A stretch of DNA of 64,000 bases from Tenacibaculum piscium (GCF_021390715.1 NZ_JAJGWT010000003.1:1-64000); one strand, 5' to 3'; counted from the first letter of the stretch, positions 55,630 to 64,000 are shown. The notes: generated from the letters alone by a model not told the origin. Numbers and translations are program-made.

Positions 55630-56091
55630 ATGAAAAAAAACATTCTTTTAGTTTTTCTGATATTCTTCGGATTTTTTTCAGGAAAAGCACAATCAAAAAA
55701 GGGGAATTATGAAAAAATTCGTACGTATAAAATCGCCTATTTAACCGAAAAATTAAATTTAACAGACGCCGAAACCAAAAAATTTTGGCCAATTTATCAT
55801 CAATATGACCAAAAAATGAGATTGCTTCGTAAAGAAAAACGTTTTATTTTCAAGAAAAAACTATTAAATACAGGGCAAATTGATGAAATTTCAGAAAAAG
55901 AATCCAAAGAAATTTTAGAAAAAATACAACGTATCAATAAACAAGAATACGAGATGAGGACATTGTTTTATCATCAAATTTCAAAAGTAATATCATTTAA
56001 AAAGATTTTGCGTTTACAAGTTTCTGAACATAATTTCAATCGAAAATTAATGAGAAAACTTAAAAATAAAAATCATAAAAAAAGAAGCTAA
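55630..56091 (+). CDS. Periplasmic 'sensor of ECF-type sigma factor' protein
   Basis: A 153-residue exported protein: signal peptide of about 20 residues ending GKAQ, then charged helices with YLTEKLNLTDAETKKFWPIYHQYD, a pattern like Spy/CpxP proteins. In Flavobacteriaceae this type follows an ECF sigma gene and a membrane protein and is often called 'sensor of ECF-type sigma factor'. The ligand is unknown. Its stop codon lies in the stem of a terminator. Confidence 0.8.
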   Translation: MKKNILLVFLIFFGFFSGKAQSKKGNYEKIRTYKIAYLTEKLNLTDAETKKFWPIYHQYDQKMRLLRKEKRFIFKKKLLNTGQIDEISEKESKEILEKIQRINKQEYEMRTLFYHQISKVISFKKILRLQVSEHNFNRKLMRKLKNKNHKKRS

Positions 56092-56111
56092 AACAGCTTC
56101 TTTTTTTTTAT
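56077..56111 (+). terminator. Terminator of the ECF sigma operon
   Basis: A stem of AAAAAAGAAGCT with AGCTTCTTTTTT around a 5-base loop, running into T10. It includes the stop codon of the last gene. Confidence 0.85.
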
Positions 56112-56161
56112 AATCTTATATACTTATAGGTTACGTATTCTGTAAGTAATCTATAATTGTT

Positions 56162-56365
56162 TTATAGTTGTTTTTTAACTAACGCTAAACTAACATATAA
56201 ATTCGGTTTATTTGCGGTATATTCTTTTAACCAAATTGTTAATTCATTAATTTCGTAAGGTAACAAACTATTTAATGCCTTTTCTAATTCTCTACAAAAT
56301 AAGCCTGTATTAAAACTTACTTTCTCTAATACAGTCTTTCTATACTCATACATTGCTCTTGCCAT
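56162..56365 (-). CDS. Small conserved flavobacterial protein
   Basis: A 67-residue helical protein (ARAMYEYRKTVLEKVSFNTG, LFCRELEKALNSLLPYEINEL). It resembles short hypothetical proteins I recall from many Flavobacteriaceae with the same TVLEKVSF start, and the codon pattern looks coding. No motif suggests a function. It lies alone on the minus strand downstream of the next small gene. Confidence 0.65.
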   Translation of the reverse strand: MARAMYEYRKTVLEKVSFNTGLFCRELEKALNSLLPYEINELTIWLKEYTANKPNLYVSLALVKKQL

Positions 56366-56449
56366 GTTATTAACGGGGGTTTAATTATAGTATTAATTCC
56401 AGGTAATTTACAACATTTTTTCAGGTATAAAATGTTAAATTTTTACAAA

Positions 56450-56482
56450 AAAAACCGATACTTATTACAAGTATCGGTTTTT
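56450..56482 (-). terminator. Terminator after the 88-residue protein gene
   Basis: A perfect 14-bp stem (AAAAACCGATACTT with its complement) with a 5-base loop is followed by T8 on the minus strand. Confidence 0.85.
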
Positions 56483-56503
56483 AATTATTTAACATACAGT
56501 TAA

Positions 56504-56770
56504 CTATAAGCTATTTACTTTTTCTATTAAAGCGTTTGCTTTTTGTTCTAATTCTGTACTTATTGCTTTAAAGTGTGCTTTTTTATTTTCAACTTTTTTA
56601 GCATTTATTTTTGAAATTAATTCGTCATACGTTTCAAAAACTTCTTCTACAATTGCTTCTGACTTTTCTGCATCTACCTCAGGATTTAATTGAGTAGATA
56701 ATCTACAGATATCAATAATATCTCCTAAAGTATAGTCAATATCTTTTTTTAAATTTTTAATGCTTGCCAT
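56504..56770 (-). CDS. Small helical protein of unknown function
   Basis: An 88-residue, highly charged helical protein (ASIKNLKKDIDYTLGDIIDI, EAIVEEVFETYDELISKINA, ISTELEQKANALIEKVNSL), probably a helical hairpin or coiled coil. It looks like a conserved small flavobacterial protein; no function is known to me. It has its own terminator. Confidence 0.7.
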   Translation of the reverse strand: MASIKNLKKDIDYTLGDIIDICRLSTQLNPEVDAEKSEAIVEEVFETYDELISKINAKKVENKKAHFKAISTELEQKANALIEKVNSL

Positions 56771-56860
56771 AATAATTATTATTTTTTTTGCAAAATTACT
56801 TGATTTAATCTTATTATTATTGTTATTGTCGTTATTTATTAAATTTTATGGATAACTCTT

Positions 56861-57547
56861 TTATAACAGTGGCAAAATATCGGTAATTTTGGAAACTGTT
56901 TTATAGCTATCATTTTTTTGTTGATTACTAACTTGTTCGTGAATCCAGGTAGTATGAAACGGCACGTGAATTGCGGAAGCGCCAATCTCCAGCAATGGTA
57001 AAACATCTGATTTCAAGGAATTTCCAATCATCAATAATTCTGATGGATGAATTTCTAAACGTTTTATCAATTTTAGATAATCGGCTATTTTTTTATCGCT
57101 CATCACTTCGGTATGATGAAAATATTGTAAGATTCCTGATTTTTCTAATTTTCGTTCTTGGTCTAATAAATCGCCTTTTGTGGCTACGATTATTTTATAT
57201 TTTCCTTGTAATTCTTGAAGTATTTCTACGACTCCGTCTAACAAATCGATTGGTTCTTCGAGCATTTCTTTACCAATTTCTAAAATTCTTTCAATTATTT
57301 TTTGATTGATTTTATAGTTTGATAATTCCACGGCAGTTTCGATCATCGAGAGTACGAATCCTTTAATTCCGTATCCATAAATTGCAAGATTATCGATATG
57401 TTTTTTATAGAGTTCTTGATGAATTTTATTTTCAGTTTCGTATCCCGATAGGAGTTTTGCAAATTCTTTTTCGGCGTTTCTAAAAAAGGTTTCATTTACC
57501 CAAAGTGTATCATCGGCATCAAAAGCGATTACTTTAATTTTAGTCAT
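56861..57547 (-). CDS. HAD-family phosphatase
   Basis: A 228-residue HAD hydrolase. Motif I is AFDADDTLW (Asp10 nucleophile and Asp12), motif II is IIVATKGD, Lys154-like in SDKKIADY, and motif IV is [19 protein letters not shown]. The cap is helical (C1 type), as in YjjG-like nucleotidases. It overlaps the end of kdsB by 8 bp and is translationally coupled to it. It is not an obvious KdsC (which lacks such a cap), so a role in Kdo synthesis is unproven. Confidence 0.88.
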   Translation of the reverse strand: MTKIKVIAFDADDTLWVNETFFRNAEKEFAKLLSGYETENKIHQELYKKHIDNLAIYGYGIKGFVLSMIETAVELSNYKINQKIIERILEIGKEMLEEPIDLLDGVVEILQELQGKYKIIVATKGDLLDQERKLEKSGILQYFHHTEVMSDKKIADYLKLIKRLEIHPSELLMIGNSLKSDVLPLLEIGASAIHVPFHTTWIHEQVSNQQKNDSYKTVSKITDILPLL

Positions 57548-58274
57548 TTTCGAGGATTTTTTTAGCTTTTTCTAAATCTTCGGGCGTATCAATCCCGATA
57601 CTTTCCACAGAAGTTTCAATCATTTTTATTTTTTTCCCAACTTCTAAATAACGGATACATTCTATTTTTTCGGCAGCTTCAATTGGTGTCATTGGTGTTT
57701 TATAGAAATCGAGTAAGGCTTGTTTTCTAAAGGCGTATACGCCTTTGTGCTTGTAATATGTAACCTTTAATTCTTGATCTCTATGAAACGGAATAACGCT
57801 TCTCGAAAAATAAATAGCAAAATTATGGATATCGGTAATTACTTTTACATTATTCAGATTTTCAATATCTTCTAAGGTTGTCATTGCTACTTTTAGCGAT
57901 GCTAAATCTATTTCTTTTTTGGTATCTTCTTCAAAGGCTTTTATCAATTTTGATAACGAAACCGTATCAATAAAAGGTTCATCTCCTTGCACGTTTACGA
58001 CAATATCAACGTCTAAATTCTCGACAGCTTCGGCAATTCTATCCGAACCACATTCGTGTTCTTTGATGCTCATTATTGCCTTCCCTCCTGTTTCTTCTAT
58101 GGTTTTGAAGATTAGTTCCGAATCCGTTACAACATAAACTTCATCAAATAAATGGGCATTCACGGCAGCTTGATATGTTCTTACAATTACAGGTTTTCCG
58201 CCTAAATTTTTCATTAATTTTCCAGGAAAACGAGACGCACTATAACGTGCAGGAATCATTGCAATTATTTTCAT
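57540..58274 (-). CDS. kdsB: 3-deoxy-manno-octulosonate cytidylyltransferase
   Basis: A 244-residue enzyme that activates Kdo with CTP for lipopolysaccharide inner-core synthesis. The nucleotide motif is [15 protein letters not shown] near the N-terminus; [20 protein letters not shown] and RSVIPFHRD are KdsB signatures. First gene of a two-gene unit with the HAD phosphatase. Confidence 0.97.
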   Translation of the reverse strand: MKIIAMIPARYSASRFPGKLMKNLGGKPVIVRTYQAAVNAHLFDEVYVVTDSELIFKTIEETGGKAIMSIKEHECGSDRIAEAVENLDVDIVVNVQGDEPFIDTVSLSKLIKAFEEDTKKEIDLASLKVAMTTLEDIENLNNVKVITDIHNFAIYFSRSVIPFHRDQELKVTYYKHKGVYAFRKQALLDFYKTPMTPIEAAEKIECIRYLEVGKKIKMIETSVESIGIDTPEDLEKAKKILEND

Positions 58275-58401
58275 ATAGTATACTTAATTTATATCATTTA
58301 TTGTATCCAAAGATACATATTTAAACACGTTTTTTAATTTTACCGAATTAGGGTTTGTAAAACTTTAACAATATTATGTCCTTAGTTTTTCTTGATTATT
58401 C

Positions 58402-58430
58402 TTGATTTCTAAAAAAAATGACTAAATTTG
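58402..58430 (+). promoter_or_regulatory. Promoter of the small transcript
   Basis: TTG at 58402-58404, an 18-base spacer and TAAATTTG at 58423-58430 fit the housekeeping consensus. Transcription should start near 58436. Confidence 0.7.
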
Positions 58431-58435
58431 GCTAC

Positions 58436-58624
58436 ATTATGAACATACTTTTATATATATATCGCATTATTTCAAACACTATCGTCACGATTGAGTGCAC
58501 TATGCGTATGCGTAAAAAATATATCTATATAAAAAGTACCACTAACAATAGCTTTAAAGAACGGTTTTAAAACCGATATTTAATACAAACTACAAAAGGT
58601 GCTTTTTTATAAAAAGCACCTTTT
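58436..58624 (+). ncRNA. Candidate small RNA
   Basis: An isolated unit of about 185 bases between a consensus promoter and a strong terminator, with no conserved gene. Structure is suggested by CGCAT (about 58463) against ATGCG repeats (58503-58514), flanked by AT-rich stretches that can extend the stem, by the palindrome CGGTTTTAAAACCG (about 58563-58576), and by the terminal hairpin. The length and isolation would suit a 6S-like or other regulatory RNA, but I cannot assign a family. A 43-codon frame starting at ATG 58439 lies within it and is probably incidental. Confidence 0.55.
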
Positions 58625-58628
58625 TTTT
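58594..58628 (+). terminator. Terminator of the small transcript
   Basis: A perfect 14-bp stem (AAAAGGTGCTTTTT with its complement) with a 3-base loop and T8. Confidence 0.9.
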
Positions 58629-58654
58629 ATTTACTTTTTAAAATTAAACAACTT

Positions 58655-58765
58655 ATGAACACTGTAAAAATCTCAAAAAAAATGAATATGCGCTTAAAAA
58701 AAACAATGTATTTCGTCCAAAATCCGTTTTATAAAAAATCTAAATTTCCACCGATAAATCCATAA
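58655..58765 (+). CDS. Possible 36-residue basic peptide
   Basis: A frame from ATG 58655 to TAA 58763-58765 encodes a Lys-rich peptide (MNTVKISKKMNMRLKKTMYF and so on, ending KFPPINP). It lies 4 bp before the next gene, whose product also begins MNT. It could be a small protein, a leader peptide affecting the downstream gene, or chance. There is no homology basis. Confidence 0.3.
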   Translation: MNTVKISKKMNMRLKKTMYFVQNPFYKKSKFPPINP

Positions 58766-58769
58766 TATC

Positions 58770-59117
58770 ATGAATACGTATATCATTTCTAAAAATAATT
58801 CTTCACAATTTACGGTTAGTAAAAAACAGGTTCATAAAAATAAAATCCTAAAAACGGGTATTTTATATGATAAAATCGAAACTAGCGTAAGTTCCTCTCT
58901 TATACTTCACAAAAATTTATCCAATTTAAGTTTTAAAAGCATTGAATTTGATATTATCAAAAATGCCTATTTAAATGATAATCTTATCATTAAAAATAAT
59001 ATTAAAAAATTGAGTGACACCGAAATTATTTTACAGATAACGGTTTCAAAAAAAGAAAAAAAACAAGAAATTATCTGTAAAGCAATCTTTGGATATCATT
59101 TACAAAAAGCGTCTTAA
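58770..59117 (+). CDS. Small protein of unknown function, possibly hotdog-like
   Basis: A 115-residue protein not recognised by family. Residues about 55-112 alternate like the beta-sheet of hotdog thioesterases: FDIIKNAYLNDNLIIKNNIK, KLSDTEIILQITVSKKEK, then EIICKAIFGYHL. An active-site Asp/Glu in a long hotdog helix is not clear, and the N-terminal part is Lys/Ser-rich. If it is a hotdog protein it is short. Between the small RNA unit and manA, ending in a convergent terminator. Confidence 0.55.
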   Translation: MNTYIISKNNSSQFTVSKKQVHKNKILKTGILYDKIETSVSSSLILHKNLSNLSFKSIEFDIIKNAYLNDNLIIKNNIKKLSDTEIILQITVSKKEKKQEIICKAIFGYHLQKAS

Positions 59118-59145
59118 TTTTGATGTTTAAAGTTTAAAAAACAAA

Positions 59146-59180
59146 AAGCTCAAAATGGGAAACTCACTTATTTTGAGCTT
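59146..59180. terminator. Hairpin between the small gene and manA
   Basis: An 11-bp perfect stem (AAGCTCAAAAT with its complement) with a 13-base loop between convergent genes; A-run on the left, weak T-rich stretch on the right. Confidence 0.65.
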
Positions 59181-59207
59181 CTTTTACACTTATTTTTAAA
59201 GTATTTT

Positions 59208-60179
59208 TTATTTGATAAAAACTTCTAAAAGTTTGGCATTTTCGGTGATAACGGTTACATTTTTAATACAGGCTGGCACTAAAATAGTTTCTCCTAAGCG
59301 TAATTTTTCATGTTGATTTCGATATACAAAAACCACTGTTCCTTCAACGCACATATAAATTACGAAACTATCTTTATCATGATTATTGATGATAAAATCT
59401 TGTGTTAAATGCAAATAATTTGTGGTAAAATATTTACAATCGACAATCGTTGATGGATTATTTTTACGTTTTAAATATTCGGCTTTATAGTTTGATTTTG
59501 CAGAATAATCAATCGCATCTAATGCCAAATTCAGGTGTAAATCTCTTAATTTTCCGTTGGAATCTTTTCTTCCCCAATCAGAAATTCGATAGGTAACATC
59601 GGAAGTTTCTTGTATTTCGGCTAATAAAACACCTTTTCCAATAGCGTGTACACGTCCTGATGGCACTAAAAAAGTATCGCCTTTTTTTACATAATCTACA
59701 TTAAGCAATGCTAATTCATCGTTAGATTTAACAGTTTTTAAAAACGATTTTTTATCAGTTTCTTCTGAAAAACCAATAATTATTTTTGCTTTTTTATCGG
59801 CATCAACAATATACCACATTTCGGTTTTCCCTAGAGAATTGTGTCTTCTTTGTGCCAGAATATCGTTGGGATGTACTTGTAAACTCAAGGTTTTTTTGGC
59901 ATCAATAAATTTAATTAACAATGGAAATTTATCTTGAAAAATTAAATACACTTTTTCGCCAACAATTTGTTCTTTAAATTCTTGAATAAGTCCTTTTAAA
60001 GCGCGTCCTTTTAAATCGCCATTATTAACGATTGAAATATCTTCTTGTACGTCTGAAATTTCCCAACTCTCACCAACATCTTTTTTGGTTGCTTTTTTAT
60101 GGAGTACTGTTTTTAGTTTTTGTCCGCCCCAAATTTTAGATTTTAAAATAGGTTCAAACCGTAATAATTGATGTATCAT
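59208..60179 (-). CDS. manA: Mannose-6-phosphate isomerase, class I
   Basis: A 323-residue cupin-fold zinc enzyme converting mannose 6-phosphate and fructose 6-phosphate. Zinc-ligand motifs LQVHPND, GKTEMWYIVDA and PSGRVHAIGKGVLLAEIQ are present, as is the N-terminal FEPILKSKIWGG. It feeds mannose-derived sugars for envelope polysaccharide. It lies 3 bp after queD on the same strand; idi, queD and manA form a tight run. Confidence 0.95.
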   Translation of the reverse strand: MIHQLLRFEPILKSKIWGGQKLKTVLHKKATKKDVGESWEISDVQEDISIVNNGDLKGRALKGLIQEFKEQIVGEKVYLIFQDKFPLLIKFIDAKKTLSLQVHPNDILAQRRHNSLGKTEMWYIVDADKKAKIIIGFSEETDKKSFLKTVKSNDELALLNVDYVKKGDTFLVPSGRVHAIGKGVLLAEIQETSDVTYRISDWGRKDSNGKLRDLHLNLALDAIDYSAKSNYKAEYLKRKNNPSTIVDCKYFTTNYLHLTQDFIINNHDKDSFVIYMCVEGTVVFVYRNQHEKLRLGETILVPACIKNVTVITENAKLLEVFIK

Positions 60180-60182
60180 AAA

Positions 60183-60596
60183 TTAAGCACCACTATAAGT
60201 TACATAATTTCTGCGTGTTTCGTAGAGCGTAATTGATAACGCTAATTTTTCTGGAATACAAACTCGTAATTTATTAAAAATAACGACAGATATATTTTCA
60301 GCTGTTGGGTTTAAATTTTGAAAATCTGGAACATCAATATTTAAATTTTTATGATCGAAAGAATTTTCTATTTCTGATTTAATTACGTTTTTTAATTTTC
60401 CTAAATCGTACACAAAACCAGTTTCAGGATCTATTTCTCCTGTTAAAGAAACAATTAAATCATAATTATGCCCGTGATAATTTGGATTGCTACATTTTCC
60501 GAAGATTTCAAAATTTTTCTCTGCAGACCATTTTTCATTAAATAATCGATGCGCCGCATTAAAATGGGCTTTTCTATGTACAGTTACTTTAGGCAT
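60183..60596 (-). CDS. queD: 6-carboxytetrahydropterin synthase
   Basis: A 137-residue enzyme that forms 6-carboxy-tetrahydropterin from dihydroneopterin triphosphate on the way to queuosine. Zinc ligands are in KAHFNAAHRL and NPNYHGHNYDL; the catalytic Cys is in FGKCSNPN, and the C-terminal SITLYETRRNYVTYSG is typical. Between idi (13 bp) and manA (3 bp) in one run, though these belong to different pathways. Confidence 0.95.
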   Translation of the reverse strand: MPKVTVHRKAHFNAAHRLFNEKWSAEKNFEIFGKCSNPNYHGHNYDLIVSLTGEIDPETGFVYDLGKLKNVIKSEIENSFDHKNLNIDVPDFQNLNPTAENISVVIFNKLRVCIPEKLALSITLYETRRNYVTYSGA

Positions 60597-60609
60597 TTTT
60601 ATATTTTTT

Positions 60610-61140
60610 TTAGATATTTATAAGAGAATTATTTAAAACCTCGTAAGATTCATCAAATATAATTTTAAACCAAGCGGTGTATATTTCAGGATTTTCTTGC
60701 ATATCTTTTTTAACGGCTTCTAAAGTCATCCATTTATGGCTTTCAACCTCTTCTTTATTGATTGTTGGTTGGTCATTAAAAGTCCCGACCATTACGTGAT
60801 CTAATTCATGTTCTGTTAATCCGTTATCAAAAGGTGCTTTGTAGATAAAAGAAAATATATCTTTTAATTCACAAACAAAGCCCATTTCTTCTTGAAGCCT
60901 ACGTTTTCCAGCACCTATATTTGTTTCTCCAACACGTTGATGCGAGCAACAGGTATTGGTCCATAATAACGGTGAATGATATTTCGTTTTGGCACGTTGT
61001 TGCAACATTAATTCTTTTTTATCATTAAAAACAAAAACGGAAAATGCTCTATGTAACAGGGCTTTTTCATGTGCTTCTATTTTTTCCATAAATCCGATAG
61101 GATTATCTTGTATATCGACTAAAATTACCTGTTCTTTCAT
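60610..61140 (-). CDS. idi: Isopentenyl-diphosphate delta-isomerase, type 1
   Basis: A 176-residue Nudix-fold isomerase that interconverts isopentenyl and dimethylallyl diphosphate. The catalytic Cys is in WTNTCCSHQR, and the Nudix-like box reads GAGKRRLQEEMGF. VLVDIQDNPIGFMEKIEAHEKALLHRAFSVF-type start and the TEHELDHVMVG segment fit the family. First gene of the idi-queD-manA run. Confidence 0.96.
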   Translation of the reverse strand: MKEQVILVDIQDNPIGFMEKIEAHEKALLHRAFSVFVFNDKKELMLQQRAKTKYHSPLLWTNTCCSHQRVGETNIGAGKRRLQEEMGFVCELKDIFSFIYKAPFDNGLTEHELDHVMVGTFNDQPTINKEEVESHKWMTLEAVKKDMQENPEIYTAWFKIIFDESYEVLNNSLINI

Positions 61141-61229
61141 GTATAAAATTTATGCAAAGCAAACATACAAAATTGGAATCAATTCGACAATGAAACTGTA
61201 AAAGCTTGCAAACAGTAAAGCAGTAAAGC

Positions 61230-61261
61230 TTTGAAAAATTACGCATTAAACCGTATCTTTG
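61230..61261 (+). promoter_or_regulatory. Promoter of prfC
   Basis: TTTG at 61230-61233, a 20-base spacer and TATCTTTG at 61254-61261 fit the housekeeping consensus exactly; the ATG follows 18 bases later. Confidence 0.75.
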
Positions 61262-61279
61262 CACCCTTAAATTTGATAC

Positions 61280-62869
61280 ATGAGCTTTTTAAAAGAAATA
61301 CAAAAACGACGTACATTCGGAATTATATCGCATCCAGATGCTGGTAAAACTACTTTAACCGAAAAGTTATTATTATTTGGAGGAGCAATTCAGGAAGCTG
61401 GTGCGGTAAAAAACAACAAAATAAAAAAGGGAGCTACTTCCGATTTTATGGAAATTGAACGTCAAAGAGGTATTTCGGTAGCGACCTCTGTATTGGCTTT
61501 TATTTATAAAGACAAAAAAATAAATATTTTAGATACCCCTGGGCATAAAGATTTTGCAGAAGATACTTTTCGAACATTAACCGCCGTGGATAGTGTAATT
61601 GTGGTTATTGATGTTGCAAAAGGTGTCGAGCCTCAAACTGAAAAATTAGTAGAAGTTTGTCGAATGCGTAAAATTCCGATGTTAGTTTTTATCAATAAAT
61701 TGGATAGAGAAGGAAAAGATGCCTTCGATTTATTAGATGAAGTGGAGCAAAAATTAGGATTGCGAGTAACTCCGATGAGTTTCCCAATTGGAATGGGCTA
61801 CGATTTTAAAGGAATTTATAATATCTGGGAAAAGAAATTAAATATTTTTTCTGGTGATAATAAAACAAAAATTTCAGAAGGTGTTCAATTTGATGATTTA
61901 TCAAACCCAAAATTAGATGAAATTATTGGGGAAGCAGCTGCCGAAACATTGCGTGAAGAAGCAGAATTAGTTTCAGAAGTATATCCTGAATTTAATCAAC
62001 AAGAATATTTAGCGGGTGATTTACAACCCGTTTTCTTTGGTTCGGCTTTAAATAATTTTGGTGTAAAAGAATTATTAGATGCTTTTATCCAGATTGCGCC
62101 TGAACCACAACCTAAAAAAGCAGAAGAACGTTTAGTTGATTCTAAAGAAGAAAAATTAACAGGTTTTGTATTTAAGATTCACGCAAATATGGATCCTAAA
62201 CACAGAGATAGACTTGCTTTTATCAAAATTGTATCAGGAACTTTTAAAAGAAATTCGCCTTATTTACATGTTCGTAATGGTAAGAAAATGAAATTTTCAA
62301 GCCCAAATGCCTTTTTCGCTGAAAAGAAACAAATTGTTGATGAATCTTTTCCTGGTGATATTGTTGGTGTTCATGATACAGGAAACTTCAAAATTGGTGA
62401 TACCTTAACCGAAGGCGAACAGTTAAATTTCAAAGGAATTCCAAGTTTTTCTCCAGAACATTTCCGTTATGTAAATAATGCCGATCCGATGAAATCGAAA
62501 CAATTATACAAAGGTGTAGACCAATTAATGGACGAAGGTGTAGCGCAATTATTTACCATGGAAATGAATGGTCGTAAAATTGTAGGAACTGTTGGAGCAT
62601 TACAATATGAAGTAATTCAATATCGATTAGAACACGAATATGGTGCGAAATGTACCTATGAAAATATTTCAGTACACAAAGCATGTTGGGTGGAACCTGA
62701 AGATGAAAAAAGTGAAGAATTTAAAGAATTTAAACGTGTTAAACAACGTTATTTAGCCAAAGATAAACAAGGGAAATTAGTGTTTTTAGCCGATTCATCA
62801 TTTACGATGCAAATGACACAAAGTAAATATCCAACCGTAAAACTACATTTTACAAGTGAATTTGAATAG
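61280..62869 (+). CDS. prfC: Peptide chain release factor 3
   Basis: A 529-residue translational GTPase that removes RF1/RF2 from the ribosome after termination. G1 is HPDAGKTT, the switch region ERQRGISVATS, G3 DTPGH and G4 NKLD; FVFKIHANMDPKHRDRLAFI begins the second domain. Length matches the family. It has a consensus promoter and is followed 32 bp later by the partial beta-barrel gene. Confidence 0.98.
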   Translation: MSFLKEIQKRRTFGIISHPDAGKTTLTEKLLLFGGAIQEAGAVKNNKIKKGATSDFMEIERQRGISVATSVLAFIYKDKKINILDTPGHKDFAEDTFRTLTAVDSVIVVIDVAKGVEPQTEKLVEVCRMRKIPMLVFINKLDREGKDAFDLLDEVEQKLGLRVTPMSFPIGMGYDFKGIYNIWEKKLNIFSGDNKTKISEGVQFDDLSNPKLDEIIGEAAAETLREEAELVSEVYPEFNQQEYLAGDLQPVFFGSALNNFGVKELLDAFIQIAPEPQPKKAEERLVDSKEEKLTGFVFKIHANMDPKHRDRLAFIKIVSGTFKRNSPYLHVRNGKKMKFSSPNAFFAEKKQIVDESFPGDIVGVHDTGNFKIGDTLTEGEQLNFKGIPSFSPEHFRYVNNADPMKSKQLYKGVDQLMDEGVAQLFTMEMNGRKIVGTVGALQYEVIQYRLEHEYGAKCTYENISVHKACWVEPEDEKSEEFKEFKRVKQRYLAKDKQGKLVFLADSSFTMQMTQSKYPTVKLHFTSEFE

Positions 62870-62901
62870 TTAATAATTGATATTTAATATTTTTTAGAAA
62901 A

Positions 62902-64000
62902 ATGGAAACAAAAAAACAATGTATCATTATAAGAAATAAAGCAATCTTTTTAGATGGATTACTTCACTACATTCGTAATGATGTATTTCTGATTTTTCTT
63001 TTTTCTTTTTTCTCTTTTATAACTTTCAGTCAAGAAAATTCATCTAATTTAAAAGGAACAGCATTACACAATAAAGTTCGTTTGAATTTTATTCCTGTAA
63101 AAATGCCTACGGATAAATTTCCAAATTTAAAACCAACTATGGGATTGGCTGGTTTACACTATCAAATACCGATTAATAATTGGTTGTATGGTGGCGCTGG
63201 ATTTCATTTTGCCGTAACTGGCGACCAAGGAGGTTTATTTACGTTAGGTGCGGAATTAGGCGTAAATAAACAACTTTATAAAAATTTATATGTCGATGCA
63301 AACCTTCATTTTGGTGGCGGTGGCGGATACCGAAATTTAGTAAATGATGGTGGCTTTATCAATCCAAATATTGGTTTACAATATAAAAAAGATAACTATT
63401 CTTTTGGTGTTCAATACAGTCATTTGAATTTTTTATCAGGAGAAATAAAAAGTAATTCGATATCTCTATTTGTTGAAATTCCAAGCGTTTTACGTTTTAC
63501 TGATTATAATAAAGCACATCAAAATTTTACAGCAAAAAATATTTCTTCGGATAATTTCTGGAGTAAACCTGTTGTAAAAAATGTACAACAAGTTCGTTTT
63601 GATTTTTTCAAACCTTTTGGAAATTCAAAAAAAGACAACGGAGAAACTTTAAACGAAACATTATATGTATTAGGTTTTGAATATCAAAAATATGTAAGTG
63701 AAAATACTTTTTTATTCGCGCATACCGATGCCATATATAAAGGATTACGTGCCGGTTTTATGGACTTATTTTTTGGTGCAGGATATCATCCGTATCAATC
63801 AAAATACATTAATCTTTTTACAAAATTAGGCGTTGGTGCAGCTGGCGGACGTGTTGCTCCTGAAGGTGGTTTGATGGTCTATCCATCCGCAGGAATTGAT
63901 TTGAAATTAGCTAATAATCTCGCATTGAGCGGACACGCTGGTTATTATCGTGCCATTGCTGGCGATTTAGAAGCATATACTGTTGGTTTTGGATTGAAAT
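62902..64000 (+). CDS. Outer-membrane beta-barrel-like protein (partial, C-terminus beyond window)
   Basis: From ATG 62902 the frame is open to the window end, with 366 visible codons. A long N-terminal leader contains a signal-like hydrophobic stretch (FLIFLFSFFSFITFSQ) ending near residue 45. The rest alternates Gly- and aromatic-rich strands (LGAELGVNKQLYKNLYVDAN, LHFGGGGGYRNLVNDGGFIN, YSFGVQYSHLNFLSG), typical of outer-membrane beta-barrels. An internal start nearer the signal peptide is possible. Function unknown. Confidence 0.75.
   Translation, partial: METKKQCIIIRNKAIFLDGLLHYIRNDVFLIFLFSFFSFITFSQENSSNLKGTALHNKVRLNFIPVKMPTDKFPNLKPTMGLAGLHYQIPINNWLYGGAGFHFAVTGDQGGLFTLGAELGVNKQLYKNLYVDANLHFGGGGGYRNLVNDGGFINPNIGLQYKKDNYSFGVQYSHLNFLSGEIKSNSISLFVEIPSVLRFTDYNKAHQNFTAKNISSDNFWSKPVVKNVQQVRFDFFKPFGNSKKDNGETLNETLYVLGFEYQKYVSENTFLFAHTDAIYKGLRAGFMDLFFGAGYHPYQSKYINLFTKLGVGAAGGRVAPEGGLMVYPSAGIDLKLANNLALSGHAGYYRAIAGDLEAYTVGFGLK

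Larger units (their letters stand above)
58275..58769. other. Gap with a probable small RNA and a tiny open frame
   Basis: This 495-bp gap is AT-rich. It contains a complete transcription unit at 58402-58628 (consensus promoter, about 185-base transcript, terminator) and, after it, a 36-codon frame at 58655-58765. Bases 58275-58400 show nothing clear beyond the kdsB upstream region. Confidence 0.6.

Noticed and set aside
58439-58570. 43-codon frame inside the small transcript
   Set aside because: Composition is poor (IYIY, MRMRKKYIYIK), there is no family resemblance, and the RNA features explain the region better; kept only as a note.
1-64000. tRNA, rRNA, CRISPR array, prophage, integron or insertion sequence
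   Set aside because: I looked in all gaps and found no cloverleaf, repeat-spacer series, transposase or integrase; gaps are mostly under 300 bp.

Overview
The window is AT-rich, tightly packed chromosomal DNA from a member of the Bacteroidota, most likely a marine Flavobacteriaceae of the Tenacibaculum/Polaribacter type. Support comes from TAnnTTTG-type promoters with an upstream TTTG, few Shine-Dalgarno sequences, the gene set (LytTR two-component system, 'sensor of ECF-type sigma factor' protein, glutaminyl cyclase, DUF2853, SerB-SerA fusion) and the neighbour rsfS-ftsH-LUD-cdsA-acyl-CoA-binding protein. The genus is an inference. I see no rRNA, tRNA, CRISPR array, transposase, integrase or phage gene.

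Layout. 1-6583: a large secreted LamG/Fn3/beta-helix surface protein cut by the window edge, then an operon of two paralogous membrane histidine kinases and a LytTR response regulator. The same 31-bp direct-repeat element lies upstream of both units. 6824-15785: dnaK, pyrE with an SRPBCC protein, birA, then rsfS-ftsH-LUD-cdsA-ACBP-yceI. 15956-21074: a TetR-ABC-HlyD-TolC export operon whose ATPase has degenerate nucleotide-binding motifs. 21169-26074: a kynurenine-to-2-aminomuconate-semialdehyde operon (kynU, kmo, a DUF6500-like gene, haaO, ACMSD) with repeat-like sequence in several gaps. 26164-37480: a PAS protein, a fused SerB-SerA, a UbiA-like membrane protein, gcvP, a phytase-like lipoprotein, RlmG, a GltB-like protein and rpmE2. 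37686-46596: glutaminyl cyclase and a beta-helix lipoprotein, gap and pfkA, a sodium symporter, MscS and an MgtC/DUF4010 protein. 46691-54287: a TPR protein, DUF2853, sdaA, SanA-like, yaaA, a PhnP-like hydrolase and a conserved protein of unknown function. 54511-56091: an ECF sigma cluster with an in-frame TGA in the sigma gene. 56162-64000: small conserved genes, a HAD phosphatase, kdsB, a likely small RNA, a hotdog-like small protein, manA, queD, idi, prfC and a partial beta-barrel protein.

How it fits together. Most of the window is core metabolism and housekeeping. The least ordinary parts are the LytTR circuit, which probably controls the adjacent surface protein and itself; the nonsense-interrupted ECF sigma factor; the small transcript at about 58436-58624; and the exporter with an atypical ATPase. 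Dispersed palindromic repeats at 24730-24760 and 51856-51941 look like a REP-type family.
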